The notes under the pieces were generated by a model. It was not told the DNA's origin. It worked only from the letters and a program-made list of their open reading frames with translations, and did not search any database. Positions 17,449 to 25,461 of a DNA stretch of 47,199 nt are shown here, piece after piece. A program made the translations under genes and the position numbers. This stretch comes from Clostridiales bacterium (GTDB lineage Bacteria; Bacillota; Clostridia; Oscillospirales; CAG-272), in NCBI GenBank assembly GCA_012514145.1, contig JAAZAV010000054.1, positions 1-47,199 on the forward strand, read 5' to 3'. Within the stretch, counting starts at the first letter, position 1. Every line of letters begins with the position of its first letter.

Positions 17449-17882
17449 GCGTAAATCTCATAGTCACCGGCAGCCACACGGGAAAAGAGAGCTATTTCCG
17501 CGAGGCATGCGCCGAATATGAAAAACGGCTCTCGGCTTTCTGCCGGCTGACCGCGACAGAGCTTCCCGACGACAAGACATCGACGGCGCGTCAGTTGGCT
17601 TCACTTCGCCCCCGGGCGTATAAAATAGCTCTCTGCGTCGAGGGTAGGCAGTACTCTTCCGAGGAGTTTGCCCGACTGACCGAGGCGGCGTCCTCCTCCC
17701 GCGGCATGATTGACCTTGTAATCGGCGGCTCCGAGGGACTGGACGAATCGGTTAAGGCGGCATGCGACCTGCGGCTGTCCTTCTCAAAAATGACCTTCCC
17801 GCACCGGCTTATGCGCGTGATACTGCTGGAACAGCTCTACCGCGCCTTTACCATAAACGCTGGCAAAGCGTATCACAAATAA
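17442..17882 (+). CDS. rlmH: 23S rRNA (pseudouridine-1915-N3)-methyltransferase RlmH
   Basis: A 146-residue SPOUT-class methyltransferase that methylates pseudouridine 1915 in helix 69 of 23S rRNA using SAM. Diagnostic segments are the knot region IDLVIGGSEGLDESV and the C-terminal FPHRLMRVILLEQLYRAF ending AYHK. Length is slightly under the usual 155-160. The ATG lies within the end of the WalJ-like gene, implying coupled translation. Confidence 0.95.
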   Translation: MLSVNLIVTGSHTGKESYFREACAEYEKRLSAFCRLTATELPDDKTSTARQLASLRPRAYKIALCVEGRQYSSEEFARLTEAASSSRGMIDLVIGGSEGLDESVKAACDLRLSFSKMTFPHRLMRVILLEQLYRAFTINAGKAYHK

Positions 17883-17911
17883 TCATTCAGGATAAAGACA
17901 AGCGTTATTCT

Positions 17912-19519
17912 ATGAAAAAATTATTGGGCTTTTTAACAAAGCTGTTTACAATTACCCTTCTCGTATCTATAACCGCGGCGGTGGCTTTATACGCCGAAGG
18001 TTATTACGATATCTCATTCATCAAGCGCGGCGGAGATAAAAATACCGGCGCGCCGGATGCTTCCGGAGTGTCGGACAACGAAATCGTATCGGATTATGCG
18101 GACACCGATTCCGACGACGGCAACGCCGATCCTTCCAATCCATCGGAAAGCACCGCGCCCTCCGGGGCGCCGGGGCAGAACCGGGGCGAAACTGCGGTTT
18201 CGTCCGGGAACACCCCTTCCGCTCCGGCTGAGATAACGGCGGAGAACTACTCATACCCCTCCGCGTCATCCCTGTACGCCTCCGGCTATAAGCTGGATGT
18301 TACAAAGTACATCCCTTCGGTTCACCGTATCGCCGAGGTGAAGGTGAGCGATGTTGCTCTGCCGAAAAATTACAGCCATCGGGAGGAGAAGGTGACCACA
18401 CAGGTCTATGACGATTCAAAAGCTGTGTGGAATACCGAAGAATCCACAAGGGTGCGCCCCGCCCTTGAGCCTTATATGGGCTTCATTATCTATGACGACG
18501 GCACAAATCACAGCCTGATGGATTCCGACGGCAGACTGCTGATGACCAAATTCCAGGGTTATACGCCGGCGTATATGCGCGATGAATATCAGCGCCCGCT
18601 TTTCCGCCGCGCCAAGCAGCTTTTCTATGTGGACAGAGCCACCCGTTCGCTGGTGCCCAGCGGCTACAACGAGGCTTTTGCACCGGGGCTGCTTTTCGAT
18701 TCGCCGTCGGGCTACGGCGACGCGAATAACAATCTTTACCTCTACTATGTTGACACCACCGAGGTGTATGTAGCCAACACCAAAAAGATAGCCTACGCCG
18801 AGCATTACGGCCGCCAGGTTCCCGAGCCTGTAATTGTCGAGGAGCCGGTGCGTCTCTTCGGCTATATGTACGCCAGCGGCGAAGTGGCGATAGAGGCGCA
18901 GTATCATTACGCCTTCAATTTCAGCGATAACGGACTTGCCGTGGTGGGCAACCGCGACCGCCAGCTCTGGCTAATAAACAAAAGCGGACGGACGATAATC
19001 AACGTCAACAGCAATATCCTCTATCCCGAGGAGCGCAACCGCCGCCCCACCTATGACGGCTACTACATGCCGGTCACAAACGGTCCGGAGCAGCGGGGCA
19101 TGTTCTACTTCGACAACGGGCTTATGCGTGTGCGTCAACTTTACACCGATTATTACGACCTGGAGCCGGTTATCTCGGAGGATCTTCTTATCAGTTCCAA
19201 CGGCACGCGCTTCAATATCCCCGCCGGCTACAGGCTGGTGTGGTACTCCGACGGAATTCTTACACTGAAGAAGGACGAATACTACGGCTGTATGAATACC
19301 TCCGGCCGCTGGATAGCCCAGCCGGTTTACACCTACGCGGGACCTTTCAGCGAGGGATTATGTGTCCTCGGGTACACCGGGGGCATGAAGGGCATGATAG
19401 ACACCGAGGGCAACGAGATAATCCCCTTCATTTACGACAAGATTTCCGAGGTTTCCTCGGGCGTCATAACGGTATGGCGTGAGGGGTACGGCTGGAAACT
19501 GCTCAACAAGCTGGCGTGA
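17912..19519 (+). CDS. Membrane-anchored WG-repeat protein
   Basis: A 535-residue protein starting at ATG 17912 (an in-frame extension to 17762 is the rlmH shadow). One N-terminal membrane helix (about 8-30) is followed by a low-complexity Asp/Ser/Pro/Gly-rich stretch (about 40-110) and an extracytoplasmic domain. The C-terminal part carries WG-type repeats: YYGCMNTSGRWIAQPVY, FSEGLCVLGYTGGMKGMIDT and GNEIIPFIYDKISEVSSG. WG repeats form beta-propeller-like structures of uncertain role, often on the cell surface in Firmicutes. No enzyme motif was seen. Confidence 0.8.
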   Translation: MKKLLGFLTKLFTITLLVSITAAVALYAEGYYDISFIKRGGDKNTGAPDASGVSDNEIVSDYADTDSDDGNADPSNPSESTAPSGAPGQNRGETAVSSGNTPSAPAEITAENYSYPSASSLYASGYKLDVTKYIPSVHRIAEVKVSDVALPKNYSHREEKVTTQVYDDSKAVWNTEESTRVRPALEPYMGFIIYDDGTNHSLMDSDGRLLMTKFQGYTPAYMRDEYQRPLFRRAKQLFYVDRATRSLVPSGYNEAFAPGLLFDSPSGYGDANNNLYLYYVDTTEVYVANTKKIAYAEHYGRQVPEPVIVEEPVRLFGYMYASGEVAIEAQYHYAFNFSDNGLAVVGNRDRQLWLINKSGRTIINVNSNILYPEERNRRPTYDGYYMPVTNGPEQRGMFYFDNGLMRVRQLYTDYYDLEPVISEDLLISSNGTRFNIPAGYRLVWYSDGILTLKKDEYYGCMNTSGRWIAQPVYTYAGPFSEGLCVLGYTGGMKGMIDTEGNEIIPFIYDKISEVSSGVITVWREGYGWKLLNKLA

Positions 19520-19567
19520 CCGCCGCCCCGATTCCGGGCGGAAAGACAGCATGATCATGCCTTTTTG

Positions 19568-19595
19568 CGTATCACTATATTCGTATCACTATATT
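19568..19595 (+). repeat. Perfect 14-bp tandem duplication in the mnmG upstream gap
   Basis: CGTATCACTATATT occurs twice in direct succession (19568-19581 and 19582-19595) in the 119-base gap before mnmG. The same gap holds a weak GC-rich hairpin (19523-19541) after the WG-repeat gene. Confidence 0.85.
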
Positions 19596-19638
19596 TATCT
19601 AACTGAATTTATGCTTATTAAAACGGAGATGACGGCAG

Positions 19639-21525
19639 ATGATATATAACGCCGGCCGCTGTTCGGTGGCGGTTATAGGTGCGGGACACGCCGGGATAGA
19701 GGCAGCCTACGCCTGCGCCCTGCTGGGGATCGATACCGTCATATTCACGCTGAACCTTGACGCGGTGGGAAACCTCCCCTGCAATCCTTCGATAGGCGGC
19801 ACCGCCAAGGGGCATCTGGTTTACGAGCTGGATGCCCTGGGCGGTGTCATGCCGTATATTGCCGACCGTGCTACTCTGCAGAGCCGTGAACTGAACTCGG
19901 GCAAGGGCGCCGCCGTCCGCTCAAAGCGGACACAGACCGACCGGGCGCTCTACCGCAGGCTTATGAAGCGGAAGCTGGAGCGCACCCCGAACCTCCGCAT
20001 CGTTCAGGCGGAAGTGGGGGATATAGAGCTGGCTGGCGGCAAGGTCAGCGCGGTGACGACCACTCTCGGCGCCCGCTGGGAAACCGAAGCGGCCATCATA
20101 TGTACAGGCACCTATCTGCAGGGGAAGATTATTGTTGGTGAGAATTCCTTTGAATCGGGTCCGGACGGCCTGCTCCCCGCCAACGCCCTCACCGAATCGC
20201 TGAAAGCCGCCGGTATTCCGCTCATGCGCTTCAAGACGGGCACGCCGGCGCGGGTTCACCGGGACACGATAGACTTTTCACGGTTGGAGGTGCAGTACGG
20301 CGACGAGCAGTTCGAGCCCTTCTCGGTACTCACCGACCCCGCTTTTTTTGAGGGTTTCAAACAGCTGCCCTGCCACATATGCTACACAAATCAGCGCACC
20401 CACGACATAATCCGCGCAAACCTGCACCGCTCGCCCCTCTATTCGGGCATGATAAAGGGCACAGGCCCCCGCTACTGTCCCAGTGTGGAGGACAAAATAG
20501 TGCGCTTCGCCGACAAGGACAAGCATCAGCTCTTCATCGAGCCCACCGGCGCCGATACCGACGAGATGTATATCCAGGGTTTCAGTACATCCCTGCCGGG
20601 CGACGTTCAGATCGAAGCGCTTCACAGTCTTGAAGGTTTCGAGAATGCCCATATGACCCGGGGCGCTTACGCCATAGAATACGACTGCGCAGACCCCCTG
20701 TCGCTGAATCATACACTGGAATTCAGAGGTATTCCCGGGCTTTACGGCGCGGGTCAGTTCAACGGCACGTCGGGCTATGAGGAAGCGGCGGTTCAGGGAC
20801 TCATGGCGGGACTCAACGCCGCCCGTCGCATAAAAGGGCAGGAACCGGTAACCCTGACCCGCGACAGCTCCTACATAGGCATGCTTATCGACGATCTGGT
20901 CACCAAGGGCACCCATGAACCTTACAGAGTAATGACCAGCCGCTCTGAATTCCGCCTGCTGCTGCGTCAGGACAATGCGGGTGAACGGCTTTCCCGTTTC
21001 GGCCGTGAGGTGGGGCTGCTGGACGACCACCGCTGGGAGATATACAGCCGTCGCATCGAAAATGTGCAGAGCGAGATAAAACGTCTTGAAACCACAGTGG
21101 CAAAGCCCTCCCCCGAGCTTGACGAACTCCTCATATCCCGAGACACCGCACCGGCTCCCCAGGGAGCGAAACTGGCGGATCTGCTGCGCCGCCCGCAGCT
21201 CGATTATGACGCGCTGGCGGCGGTGGACACAAACCGCCCGCAATTAGGCGCCCATGAAAAGCTCAGCGTTCAGACCGAGATCAAATATGCCGGCTATGTT
21301 CAGCGTCAGCGTGTCGAGGCGGCAAGCCTTGCGCGGCTTGATAACAAGCGACTGCCGGATGATATGGACTATATGTCGATGGCGGGACTTCGGCTTGAGG
21401 CGCGTCAGAAGCTGGCGGCTCAGCGTCCCGCCACACTCGGCGAGGCGTCGAGGATAAGCGGAGTTTCGCCTGCGGATGTGGCGTCGCTGCTGCTCTTTCT
21501 CAAGATGAAATACGGCCGCGAATAA
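19639..21525 (+). CDS. mnmG: tRNA uridine-5-carboxymethylaminomethyl modification enzyme MnmG (GidA)
   Basis: A 628-residue FAD-dependent enzyme that, with MnmE, installs the carboxymethylaminomethyl group on wobble U34 of several tRNAs. The FAD Rossmann motif is VIGAGHAGIEAA (near 12-23), followed by LPCNPSIGGTAKGHLVYELDA (first 20 residues typical) and GLYGAGQFNGTSGYEEAA near the second dinucleotide-binding region. The C-terminal helical domain ends ISGVSPADVASLLLFLK. Full length for the family. GGAG lies 10 bases before the ATG. mnmE is not in the window. Confidence 0.97.
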   Translation: MIYNAGRCSVAVIGAGHAGIEAAYACALLGIDTVIFTLNLDAVGNLPCNPSIGGTAKGHLVYELDALGGVMPYIADRATLQSRELNSGKGAAVRSKRTQTDRALYRRLMKRKLERTPNLRIVQAEVGDIELAGGKVSAVTTTLGARWETEAAIICTGTYLQGKIIVGENSFESGPDGLLPANALTESLKAAGIPLMRFKTGTPARVHRDTIDFSRLEVQYGDEQFEPFSVLTDPAFFEGFKQLPCHICYTNQRTHDIIRANLHRSPLYSGMIKGTGPRYCPSVEDKIVRFADKDKHQLFIEPTGADTDEMYIQGFSTSLPGDVQIEALHSLEGFENAHMTRGAYAIEYDCADPLSLNHTLEFRGIPGLYGAGQFNGTSGYEEAAVQGLMAGLNAARRIKGQEPVTLTRDSSYIGMLIDDLVTKGTHEPYRVMTSRSEFRLLLRQDNAGERLSRFGREVGLLDDHRWEIYSRRIENVQSEIKRLETTVAKPSPELDELLISRDTAPAPQGAKLADLLRRPQLDYDALAAVDTNRPQLGAHEKLSVQTEIKYAGYVQRQRVEAASLARLDNKRLPDDMDYMSMAGLRLEARQKLAAQRPATLGEASRISGVSPADVASLLLFLKMKYGRE

Positions 21526-21544
21526 CAGTAACAAACAGTAATAA

Positions 21545-23698
21545 ATGGTAGAAAACAGCAGAATAATATGCGCCGCCCATGCCGGATTCTGTCATGGCGT
21601 GGCGCGGGCGGTCGATACGGCGCGCGCCCAGTGCGAGGGAGGGATCCCCGAGGGCTGCCGGGTATATACCTTGGGGCAGCTGATAAACAACCGCCATGTT
21701 ACGGGCGAGCTTGCAGAGCGGGGCGTGGTTGTCATTAGTGAGGAGGAGCTCGACGGCATAATCGCATCATCGGATGATTATGCCATGACTACCGTCATAT
21801 CCCGCGCCCACGGCATACGCAGAGAGGTGAGCGAAAAGCTGTCGGAGGCAGCTAAGACCTATGCCGGGCGCTTCCGATTCATAGACTGCACCTGTCCCAA
21901 TGTGGCGCGCATACACCGCATAGTTGACCGGGAATCTCACGGACGTCACACGATAATAATAGGCCACAAGGGGCATCCCGAGGTGGTCGGAATTCTCAGC
22001 TTCGCCCATTCCGGCGCGGATGTCTGCCGCGACCATGATGAGCTGAAAGCGCTGCTTGAAGGCGAAAACGCCCCCCGGCTGCCGATTTTGATGGTGGCAC
22101 AGACTACCGGCAGCCTGCGTATTTGGGAATTTTCTGTTAACTTTCTGAAAACAGTGTATACAGAAGCACTCGTTTATGATACAATATGCGTCGTTACCGA
22201 AAGTAGGCAGGCTGAGGCGGATCGGCTCTCACGTAATGTCGAACTTATGCTTGTGATCGGGGACCCGGAGAGCTCGAATACGAACCGGCTGTATGAAATT
22301 TGCAAGGCAAATCAGCCTGAAACGTATTTAATTCAGAGTTGTGGGGAACTCCGATCTGTTCTTACGACGGCGGCGAAATACCCTAAAGTGGGCATTACGG
22401 CTGGTGCGTCCACGCCCAGCGCTATAATATTGGAGGTATTGGAAACAATGGACCAGGAAAACAGAATCATCGAGGCAGCGACGGCTGAGAGCGAGAGCTT
22501 CGCCGATATGCTTGAGGATTCCCTTAAGACACTCAGTAACGGCGACACGGTTAAGGGTATCATAACCTCCGTATCAGCAAATGAGATTCACGTCGATCTC
22601 GGCACGAAGGTTACCGGCATTATCCCCCAGTCCGAGCTTCCGGACGACCTTGAAGGCGATGTTGAGGATGTTTACAAGGTCGGCGATGAGATAGAGGCTA
22701 TCGTTGTCAAGGTTTCGGATCTTGATGGCGTTGCCACGCTTTCGAGAAAGCGTATTGACACAATAATAAGCTGGCGCGCGATCTGCAACGCGTACAATAA
22801 TGATGAGATACTTGAGGGCAAGATAGTCGAGGTTGTTAAGAGCGGCGTTATCATAGTTCTCAACAGCATACGTGTATTCATTCCGGCTTCCCACAGCGGT
22901 CTCCCGAGGGATGCAGACCTTTCCACCCTTGTCGGCACCGTACAGAGAGTCAAGATTATCGATCTGAACGAGCAGCGCCGCCGCGCTGTTGCGTCCATCC
23001 GTGCGGTTCTGCGCGAGGAACGCAAGGCTAAAGAGGAGGAGTTCTGGAAGAATATCGAGGTTGGCAAGAGATACGACGGTGTTGTAAAGAGCCTTACCAG
23101 CTTCGGCGCTTTCGTTGACCTGGGCGGTGTGGACGGCATGGTTCACAGCACCGAGCTTTCCTGGACCCGAATCAAGGACCCCTCCGAGGTGGTTTCCATC
23201 GGCGAGAAGGTCAATGTCTATGTAAAGGATTTCGACCCCGAGAGAAAGAGAATTTCCCTCGGCTACAAGACCGAAGAGACAAATCCGTGGAATATCTTTA
23301 CATCTAAATATTCTATCGGCGACACGGCGCCGGTTAAGATTGTCAGTCTTATGACCTTCGGCGCCTTTGCCGAGGTCGTTCCCGGTGTGGACGGACTGAT
23401 TCACATCTCTCAGATCACCGACCACCGCATCAACCAGCCCTCCGAGGTTCTCGAGGTCGGTCAGGAAGTCAATGTAAAGATCACCGATATCGATTACGAA
23501 AAGCATAAGATATCACTTTCAATCCGCGCTCTTCTCGAGGCTCCCGCAGTGACAGAAGATGACGACGAGAGCGGCACAGTCGTAGGCGCGGCAGTCGCAG
23601 GCGCGGCAGTCGCAGGCGCAGCAGTCGCAGAAGCAGCCGCAGAAGAAGGCGCTGAAGAAGGCGCTGAAGAAGGCGCTGTAGAAGACAAGGACGAGTAA
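21545..23698 (+). CDS. ispH: Fusion of 4-hydroxy-3-methylbut-2-enyl diphosphate reductase (IspH) and ribosomal S1-like protein
   Basis: A 717-residue fusion. Residues 1-300 are IspH, the [4Fe-4S] reductase making IPP and DMAPP in the MEP pathway: cluster ligands Cys16 (GFCHGV), Cys117 (CTCPN) and Cys215 (DTIC), substrate His in NNRHV, SRAHGI and GHKGHPE, and SSNTNR. From about residue 330 come four S1 RNA-binding repeats (about 334-403, 421-488, 507-573, 591-660), e.g. SFGAFVDLGGVDGMVH. The tail (about 680-717) is VAGAA and EEGA repeats. Such fusions are known in Clostridia. The start lacks a good ribosome binding site; inside the gene GGAGG at 22432 precedes Met302 (22448) at the junction, so a separate S1 product is possible. 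Confidence 0.94.
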   Translation: MVENSRIICAAHAGFCHGVARAVDTARAQCEGGIPEGCRVYTLGQLINNRHVTGELAERGVVVISEEELDGIIASSDDYAMTTVISRAHGIRREVSEKLSEAAKTYAGRFRFIDCTCPNVARIHRIVDRESHGRHTIIIGHKGHPEVVGILSFAHSGADVCRDHDELKALLEGENAPRLPILMVAQTTGSLRIWEFSVNFLKTVYTEALVYDTICVVTESRQAEADRLSRNVELMLVIGDPESSNTNRLYEICKANQPETYLIQSCGELRSVLTTAAKYPKVGITAGASTPSAIILEVLETMDQENRIIEAATAESESFADMLEDSLKTLSNGDTVKGIITSVSANEIHVDLGTKVTGIIPQSELPDDLEGDVEDVYKVGDEIEAIVVKVSDLDGVATLSRKRIDTIISWRAICNAYNNDEILEGKIVEVVKSGVIIVLNSIRVFIPASHSGLPRDADLSTLVGTVQRVKIIDLNEQRRRAVASIRAVLREERKAKEEEFWKNIEVGKRYDGVVKSLTSFGAFVDLGGVDGMVHSTELSWTRIKDPSEVVSIGEKVNVYVKDFDPERKRISLGYKTEETNPWNIFTSKYSIGDTAPVKIVSLMTFGAFAEVVPGVDGLIHISQITDHRINQPSEVLEVGQEVNVKITDIDYEKHKISLSIRALLEAPAVTEDDDESGTVVGAAVAGAAVAGAAVAEAAAEEGAEEGAEEGAVEDKDE
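23585..23677 (+). repeat. Tandem 15-bp and 12-bp repeats in the S1 tail
   Basis: Three successive 15-bp units GGCGCGGCAGTCGCA (23585-23629, last unit one base different) are followed by three exact 12-bp units GAAGAAGGCGCT (23642-23677). Both keep the reading frame, coding GAAVA and EEGA repeats, so copy number could vary by slippage. Confidence 0.9.
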
Positions 23699-23784
23699 TA
23701 TCCTGCCGTAAACCCGGGAATGTTCGGCTGAACAGGGCGGCATGGGCTTAAGTACCGTATCGGGTTAGTATAAAATGACATATG

Positions 23785-23816
23785 AAAATTCCCCGGCTTT
23801 CGAGTCGGGGAATTTT
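23785..23816. terminator. Bidirectional intrinsic terminator
   Basis: AAAATTCCCCG and CGGGGAATTTT form a perfect 11-bp stem around a 10-base loop, giving a T-run on either strand. It lies between the convergent ispH-S1 gene and the - strand lipoprotein gene. Confidence 0.9.
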
Positions 23817-23895
23817 GTATCAATAAGCAAATTGTTACGACAGTTAATCCGGCTGATGTTTTGTCATGTTATTGCTGATATTCCATCCTTCAGAA

Positions 23896-25398
23896 TTAAG
23901 GTACATTCTCACAGGCGATTAACAGCTTTTCTATATTTGTGTTGACAGTGGCGCCGATTGTCTCAACAGTTGAGATTAGTGTATCAGAACGAGGTATTAT
24001 ATACTTTGTGATAATAGGACCGGTGATTTGGCTCTCCCAGACTACAGTACCGTAGTCAAATACGATGTTACTGAATATGTGATCCAGCATACGCGCGGAG
24101 TCGATGTCGCGGGAGAGTTTGACGGCAAGTACGGTCTTTTTGTATGCGGGTACAATGTGCTGCTGGGAGTAGAAGGACATTGCTTCAAGCAGCATACCAA
24201 TGTACTCGGAGCGGCTTATATCGTAACTGCGGGGCAGGGTCATAATCTCGCCGATATTGGCGTAGGTCATGTACCCATCCTGGGACTCGTCACGCTTGGG
24301 AGGCGGCAGAATACCGAAGTCGTCCTCCATCTCGCGCAGATTGGCACCCTCAATGCCATTGGGTGTGACAACCGTGAAGAGCGACTCACCGTTTATAAAT
24401 GACATCTCACTGTTGCCCTGGCTTGCATTGGGATAATAGGACTGAGCCAGCATTTCGGCGGTCACCGGGTAGATAGATGGAGTTGCTTTCTCCCTGTCCA
24501 CTATATTCTGGATAAAGGAGAGCATCGCCTTGTCGTCCGCAAGGCTGAATACAGGATAATGATCTGCGTCGAAGGTTACATAGCGGAAACCGGCTCCGAT
24601 TATCATGGAGTTGTAATACGCCTTTGCCTGAGATATGGTGCCGACAATATCGCCCTTGCCCACGATGCCGTCGCCGTTAAGGTCGGAGTAGACACTCTTT
24701 GCCGCCGAAAAATACTTATCGCTGGTCCACTGACCGGCATCGGCGAGGCCATAGAAGTCTTCACTGACGTTGAAGTTCTCGTATACCACCTTATTGAACA
24801 GGAAACACATGGAGCCGGAGAGGTAGCTGAGAGTGAGATTTCCAGCTGCCGCCAGCCGTACTTTTCCAACCTTAAAAACACCGGTGGCATTGGGATTCCA
24901 GTATTCTGCATCCCAGTCGATATATGGCAGTTCCGAGAAGTTTGACAGGAATTCGGCGTTTCCGGTGACGTTCAGACCATACTGGAAAATGATATCATAT
25001 GAGGCGTCGCCGGCGGATACTATATTCTTGAAAACCGATGCTGTCTGCTTTATAAGCGCCAGATTCAGAGTGCAGTGGAAGCGTTCCTCAATAGCGCGGT
25101 TTCGTGCGACGATGGCGTCGTTTATCAGCTCGCCGTTCTCCTCCTCGGCGGAGAGCTGAATCTTCGCCCAGGTAAGCCACTCGTCGTTGTGATGCAGCAT
25201 GTTGAGGGTAAAACCGTTCATGTCGGTGTCGGGAAGGCCGTCAGTGAGTTCGGTTGTCGTTTCTTCAGCAGTGACGACAGAGGTGGCGGCGCTATCGCTC
25301 GATGATTTGCCAGAAGAACCGCAGGATGTCAGAATAACCGGTGAAATCACAAGGGCGCAGATGAGAATTGCTGGTATAAAACGATTAACAGGATTCAT
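23896..25398 (-). CDS. Orphan extracellular solute-binding lipoprotein (family member 2)
   Basis: A 500-residue lipoprotein with lipobox LTSC (Cys26), a Ser/Thr-rich linker and the family's binding-protein body: LPDTDMNGFTLNML, ENGELINDAIVARNR, CFLFNKVVYENFNV, GQWTSDKYFSAAKS and SARMLDHIFSNIVFDYGT. The EF-hand-like loop DLNGDGIVGKGD is at 239-250. It is more diverged than members 1, 3 and 5 (EYWNPN instead of PWWNQ). Ribosome binding site GGAGG precedes the ATG. No transporter subunits adjoin; the upstream gene on the same strand is the MutS-like ATPase, 63 bases away. Ligand unknown. Confidence 0.83.
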   Translation of the reverse strand: MNPVNRFIPAILICALVISPVILTSCGSSGKSSSDSAATSVVTAEETTTELTDGLPDTDMNGFTLNMLHHNDEWLTWAKIQLSAEEENGELINDAIVARNRAIEERFHCTLNLALIKQTASVFKNIVSAGDASYDIIFQYGLNVTGNAEFLSNFSELPYIDWDAEYWNPNATGVFKVGKVRLAAAGNLTLSYLSGSMCFLFNKVVYENFNVSEDFYGLADAGQWTSDKYFSAAKSVYSDLNGDGIVGKGDIVGTISQAKAYYNSMIIGAGFRYVTFDADHYPVFSLADDKAMLSFIQNIVDREKATPSIYPVTAEMLAQSYYPNASQGNSEMSFINGESLFTVVTPNGIEGANLREMEDDFGILPPPKRDESQDGYMTYANIGEIMTLPRSYDISRSEYIGMLLEAMSFYSQQHIVPAYKKTVLAVKLSRDIDSARMLDHIFSNIVFDYGTVVWESQITGPIITKYIIPRSDTLISTVETIGATVNTNIEKLLIACENVP

Positions 25399-25461
25399 TC
25401 TTGCACCTCCGTTTATTGATTTGGTTTTACGTGTATATTATTTATCCTGTCTCTATGCCGA

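Noticed and set aside
20278-21243. 321-codon - strand open frame opposite mnmG
   Set aside because: Antisense shadow of a conserved gene; no ribosome binding site or domain.
22423-22428. TATAAT just before the internal S1 start as a promoter
   Set aside because: No acceptable -35 box lies 15-19 bases upstream, so only the internal ribosome binding site is kept as a candidate.
22574-23506. 310-codon - strand open frame opposite the S1 repeats
   Set aside because: Shadow of the S1-coding sequence; Leu/Asp/Asn-rich product follows from the complementary codons.
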